Assembly: GCF_963678635.1 (NCBI RefSeq)
Contig: NC_087065.1
Location: forward strand, 22,525,254-22,589,253
Direction: 5' to 3'
DNA: 64,000 nt
Source of the DNA: Symsagittifera roscoffensis
Lineage: Eukaryota; Xenacoelomorpha; Acoela; Convolutidae
Of the stretch, positions 24,011-36,572 are shown one piece after another. The translations under genes were made by a program, and so were the position numbers. Numbering within the stretch: the stretch's first letter is position 1; every line of letters begins with the position of its first letter. The notes under the pieces were generated by a model. It was not told where the DNA came from and made no database searches. It saw only the letters and a program-made list of their open reading frames with translations.

Positions 24011-25813
24011 ATCTAGCTGACCCAAACGTTCAGTTAAGCACATGGGAAAAACTGCATGAAAGAGTTAGTCGAAAAATTCGTGCCTTTAATTAAGATACGC
24101 AGCAGTGGCAACCAAATGCCACTAGCAAGGGCGGTGCGCATGAAGATAAAAGAAAAAAAGAAAGCCTGGAAAACATTCAAAAATTATCAAACAGCCGACA
24201 ATTTAACCAAATATAAAACCAAACGAAATGAAGTTAGATCTGCCACGCGATCGGAGGCACTCACACGTGAAAAAGAAATATCATCAGAAGTTAAAACTAA
24301 TCCGAAAAAGTTCTGGAAATACGTGCGCCAAAAAACTACCATAAGAGAAGCAATCCCCGCTTTAATAAAACCAAATGGTATGCTAACTGACACAGGCGAC
24401 GAAAAGGCAGAAGTGCTCTCAAACTTCTTTGCATCGGTTTTCACTGACGAACCCCCGGGTAACTGGGAGATCAGCCCTCCACCAACCGCCAGCATTGATG
24501 ACAACCTGGAGCTAACAATGAATGACATCCGAGAAGAACTCAATCGGTTAGACACTTCAAAGTCGCCGGGACCGATGGAATTCATCCTAGGGTCCTATTT
24601 GAATTAGGAGAATTCATCTTAAAACCACTTTTGATTATTTTCCAAACCTCTTGGGAGACAAACAAATTACCCGAAGACTGGAAGTTGGCTAACATTTCTG
24701 CAATATTTAAAAAAGGTAAAAAATCGATGGCAGATAACTACAGACCAATCAGTTTAACAGGTAATTGATGACTTCACCTGAAAGTAATTGATGACTTCAC
24801 CAGGGCAATGGACAAACATGAAAATGTCGACGTGATATACTTGGACTTCAAAAAAGCCTTCGATTCGATACCACACAAAAGACTAATCGGAGTTCTTAGA
24901 CAGTATGGAGTAACTGGAAGTACCTTGAACTGGATAACAGACTTTCTTTTGGGACGACAACAGAGAATGGTAATCAACGATTCAAGATCCTCATGGCAAC
25001 CAGTAAAAATTGAGATACCCTAGGGTTCAGTACTCGGCCCAGTACTGTTTTTGATAAACATCAACACAATGCCGGACAAAATAGCGTCAAAAATATATCT
25101 GTTTGCTGACGATGCGAAATTATACCGTCAAATTGAAGACAAATCGGATGTAACACGCATACATGAAGATTTACAATCACTGAAAACTTGGTCAGGCTAA
25201 AATCTTTTGTCCTTTACTATCGACAAATGTGTTCACATGACAATAGGAAACAAGAAATTGGATATGGAGAGGATTTATAAAATCAATGGCGAAAACATTA
25301 AAGAAGTGCAACTAGAAAAAGCCCTGGGTATCTGGCTTGACAACAAACTGACATTCGAAACACACATCACTAAAAAAGCCAATAAGGCAAACGGCATGAT
25401 AGCAGTAATTAAGAAAAGCTTCGCTAAAGTCACGAAACAAGTATTTTTAAACATCTACAAATGCTTGATACGGCCACACCTTGAATTTGCGAACTTAATC
25501 TGGCACCCAAGACTAATCAAGCATCAAAAGATCTTAGAAAACGTACAAAGAAGAGCGACGCGTCTAGTTAGTGGTATGAAAAATCTATCCTATTACGAAC
25601 GCCTTAAAGAACTGAAGCTATCATCGCTGGAATACAGAAGGAAAAGAGGGCTAATGATAGAAATGTATACAATCTGCTATGGTTTGTATGATAGGAATGC
25701 CACTGCGGGACTATTCGAGCGGAAGGATAGGGATTCTAGCGGTAACGCTTGTAAAGTAGTAGTACGTAAAGCAAATCTAGAAATGCGAAAAAAATTTCTT
25801 CACGATTAGAGCA
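24011..25813 (+). mobile_element. 5'-truncated CR1/jockey-type non-LTR retrotransposon
   Basis: Only the RT-coding part of the second ORF survives. The endonuclease is missing and the 3' end is cut near 25809 by the giant LTR element. An internal deletion between the SLTG motif (about 24760) and the next RT block left a direct repeat of GTAATTGATGACTTCACC at 24760 and 24784. Confidence 0.85.
24056..25809 (+). pseudogene. Non-LTR reverse transcriptase, broken
   Basis: The reading shows the pre-RT region with AEVLSNFFASVFTDE, then SKSPGP (about 24560) and a 1-base shift at about 24573. Next come NYRPISLTG, an internal deletion of about 50 residues, DVIYLDFKKAFDSIPH (RT motif A, about 24829), GSVLGPVLF, FADDAKLY (catalytic motif C, about 25100) and the downstream thumb/RNA-binding part. 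Stops lie at about 24768, 25021 and 25198. The motif order and spelling are those of CR1/L2/jockey-type non-LTR retrotransposons. The copy is dead. Confidence 0.88.
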
Positions 25814-25922
25814 CGTTCGAGGTAGAAAAACACAAGAGATAGTGTTCCTGACTCTTGAGCCAATGGTTATAGGGCCTATTTTTCTTTAACCTCATATGTG
25901 ACTTAAGTAGGCGACTGTTACA
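25814..25922 (+). repeat. Truncated 5' LTR of copy 1
   Basis: Matches the last ~110 bases of the 160-bp LTRs at 46617, 48277 and 49937, ending ..GGCGACTGTTACA. The first ~50 bases, including TGTAAC, are missing at the junction with the CR1 copy. Confidence 0.75.
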
Positions 25923-25933
25923 TAGTGTTTTCA

Positions 25934-25948
25934 TGGCGCTCCTGGGTG
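25934..25948 (+). promoter_or_regulatory. Candidate primer-binding site, copy 1
   Basis: TGGCGCTCCTGGGTG starts with the TGG expected opposite a tRNA CCA end. It lies 12 bases after the LTR end. Copy 2 has TGGCCCTCCTGGGTG at the same offset (50107). The tRNA is not identified and the 12-base gap is unusual. Confidence 0.3.
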
Positions 25949-27574
25949 TTTTTACGAAATCATGACTACGGAGTCGAACCCACTTGACACAGCTCCGGGC
26001 TACATGCCCATTCTAGAGTACCGGTAGTACGGTTCAGCGGCAATGTGTAAACCTTCCGGTCGTACCGTGATAGCTTTTTAAGAAAACTCGAGAAAACTTC
26101 TTGGTACGCTCTCCGAACAAGACCTAGCTAGTCGAGTAAGGGGAGGTAACTAGGGGGACTAAAAACCAAGCAAAAAGACAAAAAGCGAAACAAAAACCAA
26201 AAAAGAATAGAAAAAGGAACAAAAACCATACTACAAAAAAATGACATTGACTTTGACACCAGATTAGTTGGATCAAACCTTTATATTAATTAAATAGTAT
26301 ACCCAATGTGTTTTCTGTTTTCATAAGACCCATCGTTTCGATTGTTTCAGCAATTTAAAAAGATGCCGCCCGAGTGTGGGGCGTTGTCAAGGGTTTTCCG
26401 ATAGCTTGCAATTTAGCTCGACCACTAGGAGACTTGACTGGAAACGGTGACCAGCCAAGTAGGAAAGTGGTTCACAATAAGGGAACCCGACAAGGGGACA
26501 TCCAGCACCGACGGGACCGAACAGAGAAGGCTCACAGGGGTGTTTTGTTTGATCAATCTACGAACCACTGGACTGGACTGGAACAGGTGACCAGCCAAGT
26601 GGGAAAGTGGTGCTGGAGAGAGGTGCTGGACGAGCCAAGGAGACAACCAGCACAGAATCAGAACAACCAGAGGGGGACACACAGAGGTGATCTGGTTGGT
26701 CAATCGGGTATCGTTAGAATCCACATTACATTATAGGAGATAAGTGTAAATTGGATTAGCGGAACCCCACCGTTTTGGGGAACGTTTTTACTTGAGCAGA
26801 GCTTGGAAACAGGTTCTACGGTTTTCTCTCGAGAGGTTTAGCACCCAGCGCATAAGGTAATTTTCGGCTTATTAGGGGGGCTAAAAAGGGGGGAGGTTAG
26901 AAGGGGGGCTGGTTAGGTTAGAGGTTGCCAATTGTAAAAAGGGGGGACACGTTATAGTAACTAATCAATCGATATCGTCGATTTAGTCACATTATGATCT
27001 TACACGCGTGAGTTATAGAGAGAGGATATCCAAATTTAAGATCGAATTCAGGTAGGTAATCTGGTCGGATCGGGTGGGGGAACGGAGATAGACAGTTTTT
27101 GAAACCCGGAATGACAATACCCCAAAATAACCTTAAGAGGGGGAGGAAAACGCGTGACAATCAGGTACCAGACATTTTTTCTACGAAAGAGCGACATTGG
27201 ACACCTCTGATTTTAGGTGGGTTCATCTTTCTGTTTTTATAATTTTTCTCGTTATTGTTTTTACGTTTTCGGTACTAATTTTATCGGTTTTTGAGCCAAC
27301 AGGTGATCACAACACACCGGCGAACAAGTTGAGTTTCACCTTGCATCAGATTAATAAAGGGAGATAATTCAGGGGGGTTAGCATTTGAAACCTTTGGCCA
27401 GTAAGGTTGGGTTTTGGGAAATCTTGTATATTAGAGCTCAAGTGATGGTACCAGGGATAGTGGTTCAAGAGTCCCAAAAACGAAAAAGAAGAGATCAGTT
27501 TGTCCCAACACTAAGGAACAAGGGGTCTTGGGAACGTGTGTGTCCCAACACTGAAGTGACGAGTTCCTGGGACA
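25949..27574 (+). other. 5' leader of copy 1
   Basis: Non-coding leader. It shares long matches with the copy-2 leader (50110-51680), including two diverged copies of GGTGACCAGCC(A/G)AGTGGGAAAGTGGT (copy 2 has three). The open frames here are short, overlap on both strands and are not conserved. Confidence 0.7.
26875..26946 (+). promoter_or_regulatory. G-rich tract, potential G-quadruplex, copy 1
   Basis: Four runs of six G lie within 72 bases, in a pattern like GGGGGGCTAAAAAGGGGGG plus two further runs. The same four runs are at 51045-51124 in copy 2. Runs of this length and spacing can fold into a G-quadruplex in the RNA. Confidence 0.55.
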
Positions 27575-28590
27575 GTACGAAGAAGTCTTGGGACGGTACC
27601 GAGAAGTCTGAGGACAGTGCCGAACAGTCTTGGGACAGTTCCAGAAAGTCTTGGGACAGAGCGGAAAAGTCTTGGGACAGTACCAAGAAGTCTTGGGACA
27701 GAGCGGAAAAGTATTGAGACAGTACCAGGGGTTTTGGGACAGTACCAGAAAGTCCTGAGGAGAGAGCGGAAAAGTCTTGGGAAGTACCAGGAAGTCTTGG
27801 GACAGAGTGGAAAAGTCTTGGGACAGTACCAGGAAGTCTAGGGACAGAGCGAAAAAGTCTTGGGAGAGTACCAGGAAGTCTTGGGACAGAGCGGAAAAGT
27901 CTTGGGACAAAACCAGGAAGTCTTGGGACAGAGTGAAAAAGTCTTGGGACAGAGCGGAAAAGTCTAGGGACAGTACCAGGAAGTCCTGGGACAGAGTGAA
28001 AAAGTTTTGGCACAGTACCAGGAAGGCTTGGGACAGAGTGAAAAAGTCTTGGGACAGTACCAGGAAGTCTTGGGACAGAGCGGAAAAGTCTTGGGACAAA
28101 ACCAGAAAGTCTTGGGACGGAGCGGAAAAGTCCTGGGACAGGACCAGAAAGTCTTGGGACAGAGCGGCAAAGTCTTGGGACAGTACCAGAAAGTCTTGGG
28201 ACAGAGCGGAAAAGTCTTGAGACAGTACCAGGAAGTCTTGGGACAGAGCGGAAAAGTCTTGGGACAGTACCAGGAAGTCTTGGGACAGAGCGGAAAAGTC
28301 TTGGGACAAAACCAGGAAGTCTTGGGACAGAGTGAAAAAGTCTTGGGACAGAGCGGAAAAGTCTAGGGACAGTACCAGGAAGTCCTGGGACAGAGTGAAA
28401 AAGTTTTGGCACAGTACCAGGAAGGCTTGGGACAGAGTGAAAAAGTCTTGGGACAGCGCCAAGAAGTCTTGGGACAGTACATAAAAGTCTTGGGACAGTG
28501 CTGAAAAGTCTTGGGACAGTACAGAAAAGTCTTGGGACAGTGCCGAAAAGTCTTGGGACGGTACCAAGAGGTCTTGGGAAGTGCGAAGTG
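27575..28590 (+). repeat. 21-bp minisatellite in leader, copy 1
   Basis: About 48 units of AAGTCTTGGGACAG plus seven variable bases (mostly TACCAGG or AGCGGAA). A larger segment (about 27920-28050) is repeated at about 28315-28445. The period is a multiple of three, so long open frames appear on both strands. Copy 2 has a 14-bp period at the same place, so coding is unlikely. The shared core CTTGGGACAG is the conserved part. Confidence 0.9.
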
Positions 28591-28837
28591 TTCCGACATC
28601 TGAGCGAAAAGGGTCTTGGGACAATGCGAGGTAGCCCAACACTGGAGTGGCGGGCACTGGGACAATGTGAAATATCCAAATACTAAAGTGATGAGTTCAA
28701 AAGACCCGTCAGAACGATTAAAATCAAGAAAAATCTGCTCTAATAAGATCACAAACTGAAAATTTTTTTATTTTCTTAGTATCTTAGAAATTTGTAAAAA
28801 TTAGTGTTCTAGATAGAAAAATATGTAAATAAGAATC

Positions 28838-31012
28838 ATGAGGCGAAGCAGGGTACCGATAGCAGAAAGGAGAGTGCTAGAGTCAAAGACTAATCAAAAC
28901 TCTTCGCAACGAAAAACAATGCCTTCGGTCTAAAAAGTAATGAGAAAGAACTTTTCAATGATCATGGTCAACACAAGAAGCGCAAAAGAGAACAAAACGA
29001 AAGTAAGCGCTGAAAAGGGACGAACGGTACCTGCTACAGAAATTGATCTTGAGACACCAGACCAGAGCGTTGACGAGGTGGAGAGGGAAACAACGGAGTC
29101 AACACCGATGCCGAAAGTAAGAGAACAAGAAAAGAAGACGATGGAGTTCTCGCCTATTGACATTGTAGATGATACAACAAGCAACACGCCGGAAACTATA
29201 AAGGATGACTCTCTTGCAAAAAGAACATCGTTCACAGAAAGGATTGCAATAATGGTCGGAATGAAACCAAGAGAGAAGGATGAAATAGTACCTACGACCG
29301 AGAAAGGCAAAACATTTGGAACGGTTCCAGCAGTAGCAACAGAGGACAATCGAGACGATGATCATGTTGATCTTGTGGCAACAGCTAGCCACGTGGCACC
29401 AATAGAAGATGGGACAACAGCTAACCAAGAGAAAACACCTTTACTTGAGCTGATTGACTTGATGACGAAGCTGGAAAAAATCGATAAACAATTGAAGTGC
29501 AGCGAAGAGGATCGACAATTGCTAAAGAAGGAAATCAGATATAATAAGCACAAGAGCCTGGATCACTGCTTCAATCTGGCGAAGGCAACTGAAGAGAGGC
29601 TACAACAAATGTCAGACAAAGCAGAGGCTACAGACAAGGAGAGAGAGAGAAGAGCATCAAAAAAGACATGCAAGAAATGAAGCATCGGTATTGCACTGTG
29701 AACAGCAAGTTAGGGAGTCTTGAGACGAGAATGGACACAATGAGCAGAATTGGATGCCATCTTGAGAAATTCTACATCGCAAGACAAGCCGGTAACAGAT
29801 CGAACGCAGGGAAACAGAGTCGATTTTGTGGAACCACAACGGAACAAGCGGGAGTCAATACCGTTACCGTTACCCCGGGGTGCCAACGAGCATATCACCA
29901 GGGGGGCAAGGACAATTATGAAGAGTGGAACCTCAAATACGACAAGTGGTCCGTGGGACTTCACAACAAGCAACAATGTGGGATCTGATGCCATGAAGTG
30001 GGCTAGCACCAGGGAGATAATGATTAGGACATTGGAAGCGTTCGCTACGAGGAACACATACTCGAGTGAAAGAGGAGGAGGCAAACCCAGGAAAACCTTC
30101 AAGAAGCCAAAAGAATTTAAGGACGACTCAGACGGATGCATCGACACTTGGGTAGAAGTCATGAGACTACATTTGGAACAAGACAACTTGAACGACCAGA
30201 GACAAGCCTGCACAGCGATACTCAGCAATATAGAAGGCACGGCGTTAAAGTGTGTAAATGCAAAGAAGGAAGAGGAAAGTGATACTGCAGACAATTTCTT
30301 CGAAATATTGTTGAACCGACTCGGATCAGGAATGAAGGGTCACCAGGCTATGATGAGATTTGAAAAGAGAAGACAGAGGTACGATGAATCAATCGATCGG
30401 TTCCTGGATAATCTTGAGAGCTTGAGAAGAAGCAGTGATCCCGAAGAATCAACAAACAGAAGGAACTTCAGCATCGCCTCGAAATTTATCGATGGGGTTA
30501 AAAGTGACGACCTGAGAACAATGTTAGCAACATATCATACACTATCGAAAGACAATGCACCGACGCCGGAAGAGATGAGGCAAAAGTTAAGGGAGTACAT
30601 GTTGATGGAACCAAAGAAGTACTCGCACCTAGAGAATAGGAACATGCAAGGGGGGAGTCAACCACAGAGGTCATCATGGTACAAGCCTAGAGATGATATG
30701 GACAAACGCAAGTCATGCGCCAATTGCAGATCAGCGGATCATCATGTGGCGGATTGCACGACGTACAAGCAAGGCATGAAGAGTCTGGGATATGAGCCCG
30801 ATGAGGAAGATATGAGCCAGACGGAAGAGCATGAGTTCTATAGCGCCCTGATCATCAAGATAGGTGCGAGATGCTTCTTCTGCAATCAAGAGGGCCACTT
30901 TAGGATGGACTGTCCGTTGTTTTGGGAAGCAGTGAAGAACCAGAGTCACCCCAAAACACAAGCTGGCGCTGACGGCGGTACAGAACACGAGGATCAGGCA
31001 AGCCGCATTTGA
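28838..31012 (+). pseudogene. gag: Gag polyprotein, copy 1, broken
   Basis: Starts at ATG 28838 (MRRSRVPIAERR), shared with copy 2. The N-terminal ~250 residues are acidic, with a coiled-coil-like stretch (LDLMTKLEKIDKQLK, about 29452). The central part is a Ty3-type retrotransposon gag (WVEVMRLHLEQDNL, about 30150; DESIDRFLDNLESLRR, about 30385). Two CCHC zinc knuckles follow, CANCRSADHHVADC (about 30718) and CFFCNQEGHFRMDC (about 30872), which bind the genomic RNA. Defects are an in-frame TAA at about 28931 and two compensating frameshifts at about 29655 and 29745, so it cannot be made whole. Gag forms the intracellular particle. Confidence 0.85.
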
Positions 31013-31054
31013 CACAAAAAACACGGAACTACCGAGGAACTACCGACGAAAACG

Positions 31055-32645
31055 GTGAATGCTGTAGTGCAAGTCAAGAATGCCATAGAAGCCGAGAACA
31101 AGAATCCTCTAGCAATAAACTATAAAAAGGCAGCGGCGGAAGCCATCAACAAAGTGAAACAAGATCTAGCGACGAAAGAGATCGAGCAACGACTAAAGCA
31201 GGAGATTGAAAGGCAGAAGTTGAATGAGACGTTAAGTAGGTCGATGCCGATACCAGAAGCCGAAGTGGGAGCGACAAGGAGTGGAAATTGCAACACTCTA
31301 AAAATCGTGACGGGAAAGCCATTCGGCATAAGAAAGATCGGAGCCAGAATAATGTCAATAATCACTGTGGGCGGCCAGGAAGAAACGAGAAACCTGAGTG
31401 AACCCAGTGATCAGACAATGATGCACATCGATGTGTACGCAGATTACTTAAGTGCAATAAGTCCGCAGACAACTTCTAGAGCCTTGACGGCACTACTCAC
31501 AAGAGGTGGTAGCAAGTCAGTCCGCGTCGAGAATAGTTACACGGAAGCCTATGGTCCGCATGACGTGATGTTAAACATAGATGGGATAAACATCTACACG
31601 AAAACTATGATATAATGTGACAAAGACTTAGCGGGGCAGATCTACGTGGGCAGGGAAGAACTAAAAGTGAGATCGATTGAACACTGCGCATTGTTCGAGG
31701 AGGTTGCAATGCACATCGGGAAGGAGGCGGACGTATCAGCACACGTGCTTGACATAAGTGACAAGAAGACTCAGTTACGCGGGTTACTTGATACGGGAGC
31801 AGTCTTGAGTGTCATACCTATCGAAACGGGAGCGAACGGGTTTCGACAAAGAAGATTTGATAGACTCAAGAATACGTCTGTCAGCTGCAAACAAAGGGCC
31901 ACTGCGGGTACTAGGCAGAACACCAATAATATCCCTAAACCTAGGGGAACGCAACCTGTGGTTGAGCTTTATTGTGGTGGAGAACCTAGATGAGTCTGAC
32001 CAATTCATTTTAGGCAGAGACTTCATCAGAAATTTCGACGTAACGATTGATCTGAACAATGCCATGTTCAGGATACGGAACCCGGATAGGAAGTACGTAA
32101 TTAAACCGGTAGTTCTGATAATGGCAAATGAGAATAAAGCGCCGGTGTTCTTGAGTAGGAGGGTAAGAATGAAAGCGAACGAAGCGGCAATTGTAAGCTT
32201 ACGGATGCAAAATTATAATGAATTAAGTGATAACAAGCAATTATGCATAGTCCCAAATCCAAACAGTCAAAGTGCTGCTGTTTTAGGAAGATCCTTCTCG
32301 ATAACCAAGAGCGGCCTCTGCGTCAGTGTCTTGTTGAATACTCTTGACATACCCATCACAATCCAGAGGAGAAGGAAGCTGGGATATGCTTTACCCGTGA
32401 AAACTCGATATGAAATGACTGAAAATGTAAAAGAGAATGAAGTACTTGAATGTCCCAATCATATGGACAAGATTTGTATCTTGAGACGATTGAAGAAAAC
32501 AAAAGATTCATCAGGTCTTGTGAAGTCACTTAAGTCAGAAACAGACGATGGACCTTGGAGCTGTTCCATTTTCCCAGAAATGGAGAAACCAGTTTTACCT
32601 GAAATAGAGCACTTGAGGGGCAAGGTAACGGATGAACAGCTCTAA
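31055..32645 (+). pseudogene. pol: Gag-Pol linker and aspartic protease, copy 1, broken
   Basis: The reading continues from the knuckle region into a long basic/coiled linker (AINKVKQDLATKEIEQRLKQ) and then the protease. The catalytic motif is LRGLLDTGAVLSVIP (about 31778, D-T-G). The second half, FILGRDFIRNFDVTIDL (about 32008), has the ILGxDF(L/I) signature of retropepsins. There is an in-frame TAA at 31613. A frameshift between 31815 and 31838 moves the frame after the active site. The enzyme would cut Gag-Pol into mature parts. Copy 2 lacks nearly all of this region. Confidence 0.82.
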
Positions 32646-34537
32646 GGATGTACTAAAGAGGAATGAGGACGTTTTTTCGAGACATAAGGCAGATATTGGA
32701 TGTTGTAATTTTGTTGAACATGAAATTGAGCTTGAAGAGACGGCGGTGCCGCATTGGGAGGGAGCGAGGCGTATGACCCCACACAAATCGGTTGCATGTA
32801 AAAAAGAGATAGAGACCTTACTAGAGTATGATATGATAGAACCATCCAAATCACCGTGGGCGTGTAGAGTAGTGATGGCTAAAAAGAAGGGCGACCAATT
32901 AAGGTTTTGCTGCGACTTTCTTTATCTGAACTCCGTCACGGTGAAGGATGCCTATCCCATACCTAGAATAGATGAGAACCTCTCAAAGTGGGGGACGCAA
33001 AATTTTCACGACTCTTGATTTAGGATCAGCTTTTTAGCAGGTACCACTGAGTAAGCAGGACAGGGACAAGACAGAGTTTGCCTGCGAGCTGGGGCTGTTT
33101 TAATTTTAACGATTGATGGCACACGCATTGATCGGTCGGTGTAACAAAGAAATACGGCAACCTGATAATGTGCTACGTGGATGACGTGGTAATTGCGATG
33201 CCAACACTAGAGGATCATGTCGAACGACTAGACGAGGTGTTCGCCTGCATGAAGAGATCGGGACTAAAATGCAAACCATCGAAGTGCGAAATACTCAAGG
33301 ACTCGATAAAATACCTGGGGAGGATGGTGGATAGACATGGCATTAGACCAGACCCAGATGCAGTAGAAGCGGTTCTGACGTGGAAATCGCCAAAAACGGA
33401 ACATCAGTTGATGAGCTTCCTGGGTTTCGCGAACTACTACAGGGAGTTCATCAAGGGCTACGCGGACAAGGTGTACCCGATGCAACAAATAATGAGGCAC
33501 AAGACAAGAAGTTCACGTGGAAAAACGCGGCGGAAGAATCATTACAGAGAATAAAGAAGGAGTTGTGCAAAGCACCGGTGCTAGGGATGCCAACTAAAAA
33601 GGGAATGTACGTGCTGGACACGGATGCATCGGTAGTAGCGATTTCTGGCATTCTCCATCAAGAGCAGGAGTGGAATGGGAAGACAGTCTTGAGACCAATA
33701 GCATACGGGAGTAAACTCTTGAGTGATACGGAGATGAAGTACGGGTCGCCCAAAGCAGAGTTGTTTGCGGTGGTTACCTTTGTCGAGAAATTCAGGGCAT
33801 ACCTAGGCAGCGAGCCGTTCAGGTTACGAGTTGACAACAGGGCACTCAGCTGGTTGAAAACGTACTCAATGGATCAAAGCTACATAGGAAGATGGATAGT
33901 TCGCCTGGATGGATACAACATGATAATTGAGCATAGGACGAAAGGCAAACATCAAAATGCCGACAGCTTGAGAAAGAAGACGGAGTTCTACGAGAGACAG
34001 GAACAGAGGGAGGCGGATAGGCCAGAAATCAAAGATGGCTTCTCCTTCATGGATAAGGAAACGTATGATAGTCTTCCACTCACGAGATGGCTCGACAAGT
34101 CTGGCAAACCCGTAGAAGATCACCCCGAACTACCAAAGGAAAGTCCAGAGAAAACAATCTTGAAAAAGACCCGAGGGATGCCAATGGGGATAATGCTCAA
34201 GTCAAAAATTGTGAGGGAGACGCTCAAGGCAAACGGCTATGATCTCAACCAAGTAGAAACGGGAAAAGCAGAGATAAATGAAGACTTGATGGGATTACTC
34301 GAGAAACTGGCAGACGATAAACCTGTGGTACACAATAAGGGTGAAGAAGAACCAGAGGTCACGATATTGAGAAGAAATGAGGCGGATGGTAGCGAGGACT
34401 CCTCGAAAGAAAGGAAATCTGATGGGAAAGAAGTTGTGCAGTCATTGGTTGAGATGATCCCGGAGGACATACTTGAGAGGACTATGGTCAGGAAGAAGAA
34501 GGTAGCATTCAAAAGGAGGCTGAACACCTGGGAGTGA
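32632..34537 (+). pseudogene. pol: Reverse transcriptase and RNase H, copy 1, broken
   Basis: The RT begins with the family phrase HKADIGCCNFVEHEIEL and MIEPSKSPWACRVVMAKKKG (about 32830), then LRFCCDFLYLNSVTVKDAYPIPRID. A 1-base loss near 32990 shifts the frame. About 42 bases are missing near 33100, including the FGLCNATATFQ motif B. The catalytic YVDD is kept (about 33173). RNase H follows with its acidic residues: YVLDTDASVV (33607), PKAELFAVV, RVDNRALSWL and HQNADSL. The RT makes cDNA from the RNA genome and RNase H removes the RNA. Spelling and order are Ty3/gypsy. Confidence 0.88.
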
Positions 34538-36533
34538 GTCAAGAGTCCGGGGAGAGGGACAGTGCAGAGGAAGATGCTGAAGAAGAAAATTTGTCCGGGG
34601 AGTGTGAAGAATGGGATGAAGGCTCAGAGAAAAGCAACGATGATCAAGATAGTTTATGCATGATACTGGCTGAAGAGAAGATGAGGCACCGAGATAGGGA
34701 ACTACAAACGGATCCCTCCTCAGGAACGTACAACTTGGATCAGCAGGAGGTGCGCGGAGTTGAAGAACTTGAAAGAATTGCAGTATCAAGGAAACCTCGA
34801 GTGTCAGAACAAACCTGGTGCCAGAAGATGACAAGAAGATCCTGAGGAGGATAGTTTGCGTCAAACTGAAAGATGATTTCCACAGTCCTGGAGAAATGAA
34901 TGGTCAAATGATGGCATTAAAGGAGCACGTCAAGGCGAGATATAGGCTGTCAAGGAGACCTGGAAGAGTACAGCTACAAGATCCTGAGCCAGTTCTACAA
35001 GGAAAAGAAGGATTTGCTCTATCACACGGCTGATGGGGTGGTAGCATGAGGAGAGAAGATGAGGAAAAGATACTACACAAGCATAACCTCATCATACTAC
35101 CACAGTTGTACAAGATGGAGGTGTTGTTCAGATCGCACGATCAAATGGGGCATCAGGGGATAGACAAAGTGCAACAGATAATACTACACAGATTTGATTG
35201 GCCGGGATTAAGAAAAGCCTGCGAAAGATGGGTGAACGCATGTCTGGCATGTCTACAAGTGAAAGACCCACAGAAGATGAAGTTCCCACTCAATTCCTTT
35301 GAGAGCTCGGAATTCAACGAGGTTGTGCAGATAGACCATCAGAAGATCTGCATGACCGAGTCGGGATATAACCAGATACTGGTCATAATAGATCACTTTA
35401 CAAAGTTGGCGGAAGCAGTGCCCTGTCAAACAGCCTCAGCGGAGGAGATTTGTGACCACTTGATAACACATTGGATATCACGATATGGTTGTCCGATGAC
35501 ATTTCAGTCGGACAACGGGAAGGCCTTCGTGGGTGACCTGACAAAAGAATTGATGAAGAGGTCACACATTGCTCAAGCGCACTCGACGACTTACCATCCT
35601 CAGACTAACGGGTTTTGGTAACATGCTGAGAGTATATTGTTCGAGATACATGACAGACTGGGATAAGTATCTACCGCAAGTGGTGGGGGGCGTACAACAG
35701 CACGCAACACTCGACGACAGGAATCAGTCCCTTCATGATGTTAACGGGCAAGGAGAAGGCATTGCCCCTAACTTTCTTTTACCCAGAATACGAAGGAAAA
35801 AAGACGTCGCCTCAAACTTATGTGAAGGAGGCGGTCAAGAGACAACAGGAACTAAACGAGCTCTGCAGGAGGAACACGGCGCAAGCGCAAATGAAGCAGC
35901 GGAAGAAATATGATGAAAGGATACTTCAGGCTAAACCGCATGCGGTGGGCCAATAGGTCTGGGTGTTTCCAGAATGTCACACCTCCCAAGGGGACGAAAA
36001 AACTACTCAAGAAGTGGAGAGGACTATTCATGATCACAGAAGTACACCAGCAGGGACGTTTCTATTATGAAGCGCATTATGAAAATCTGAAGCCCCATGT
36101 ACCATCTCCAGAGGACTGGTGCGTACCGCAGAATATGGAGGGACTAGAGTACCTGTTGGTAGAGCCAGCATGCGAAGTGAACGAAAAAGGCACGAGGGAA
36201 AAGAATGATGGCAAAGAGGACGTGAGCATGTACGATAATGAAAAAATAGAAGCAGGCTCAGATGCGGAATCCTTTGCGGAGGAAGACTGGAACAACCCGG
36301 AGCAGGATGATGTGCCAAAGTGGACGGAACCAGAATTGCCGATAACAGCAGGAACCAGGAGGGGTAATCGCAAACGGACAGGCATGAGGTACAATAGGTA
36401 CGGGGATGACTTATTGATTGACAAGATACAGCCAGATGAATTAAGCGAAGAGTTACTGAGTATGGGCGAATTGGTGGTAGACGATGAATGGCAAATCATC
36501 AGCGACAACGATCATTGCCCGCAGGAAGACTAA
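34534..36533 (+). pseudogene. pol: Integrase with long linkers, copy 1, broken
   Basis: After an acidic linker (about 34540-34850) comes the zinc-binding HHCC domain (HDQMGHQG, about 35137; CLACLQVK). The catalytic core follows with VVQIDHQK (first Asp) and FQSDNGKAF (second Asp). The catalytic Glu is lost because about 24 bases are missing at 35622 (after TYHPQTNG). Several shifts follow to the chromodomain-less C-terminal part ending near 36110. A tail with RKRTGMRYNRYGDD (about 36372) connects to the macro-like module. The enzyme would join cDNA to host DNA. It is dead here; copy 2 keeps it intact. Confidence 0.85.
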
Positions 36534-36572
36534 TCCTGACCAGAACAAGAAACAGATCTGGAACAGAGCGAG

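Noticed and set aside
25965..26025. tRNA gene on the minus strand suggested by GGGTTCGACTCC in the element leader
   Set aside because: The flanking bases cannot form a T-stem beyond two pairs and no A box or acceptor stem is present. The B-box likeness is probably chance.
27575..28590. CRISPR-like array
   Set aside because: Units are contiguous variants without unique spacers, and the DNA is eukaryotic.
27431..28679. Long minus-strand open frames (about 400 codons) with LSQDFLVLSQDFSAL-like repeats
   Set aside because: They are produced by the 21-bp minisatellite, whose period is a multiple of three, so several frames on both strands stay open. Copy 2 has a 14-bp period at the same site, which would give a different peptide.
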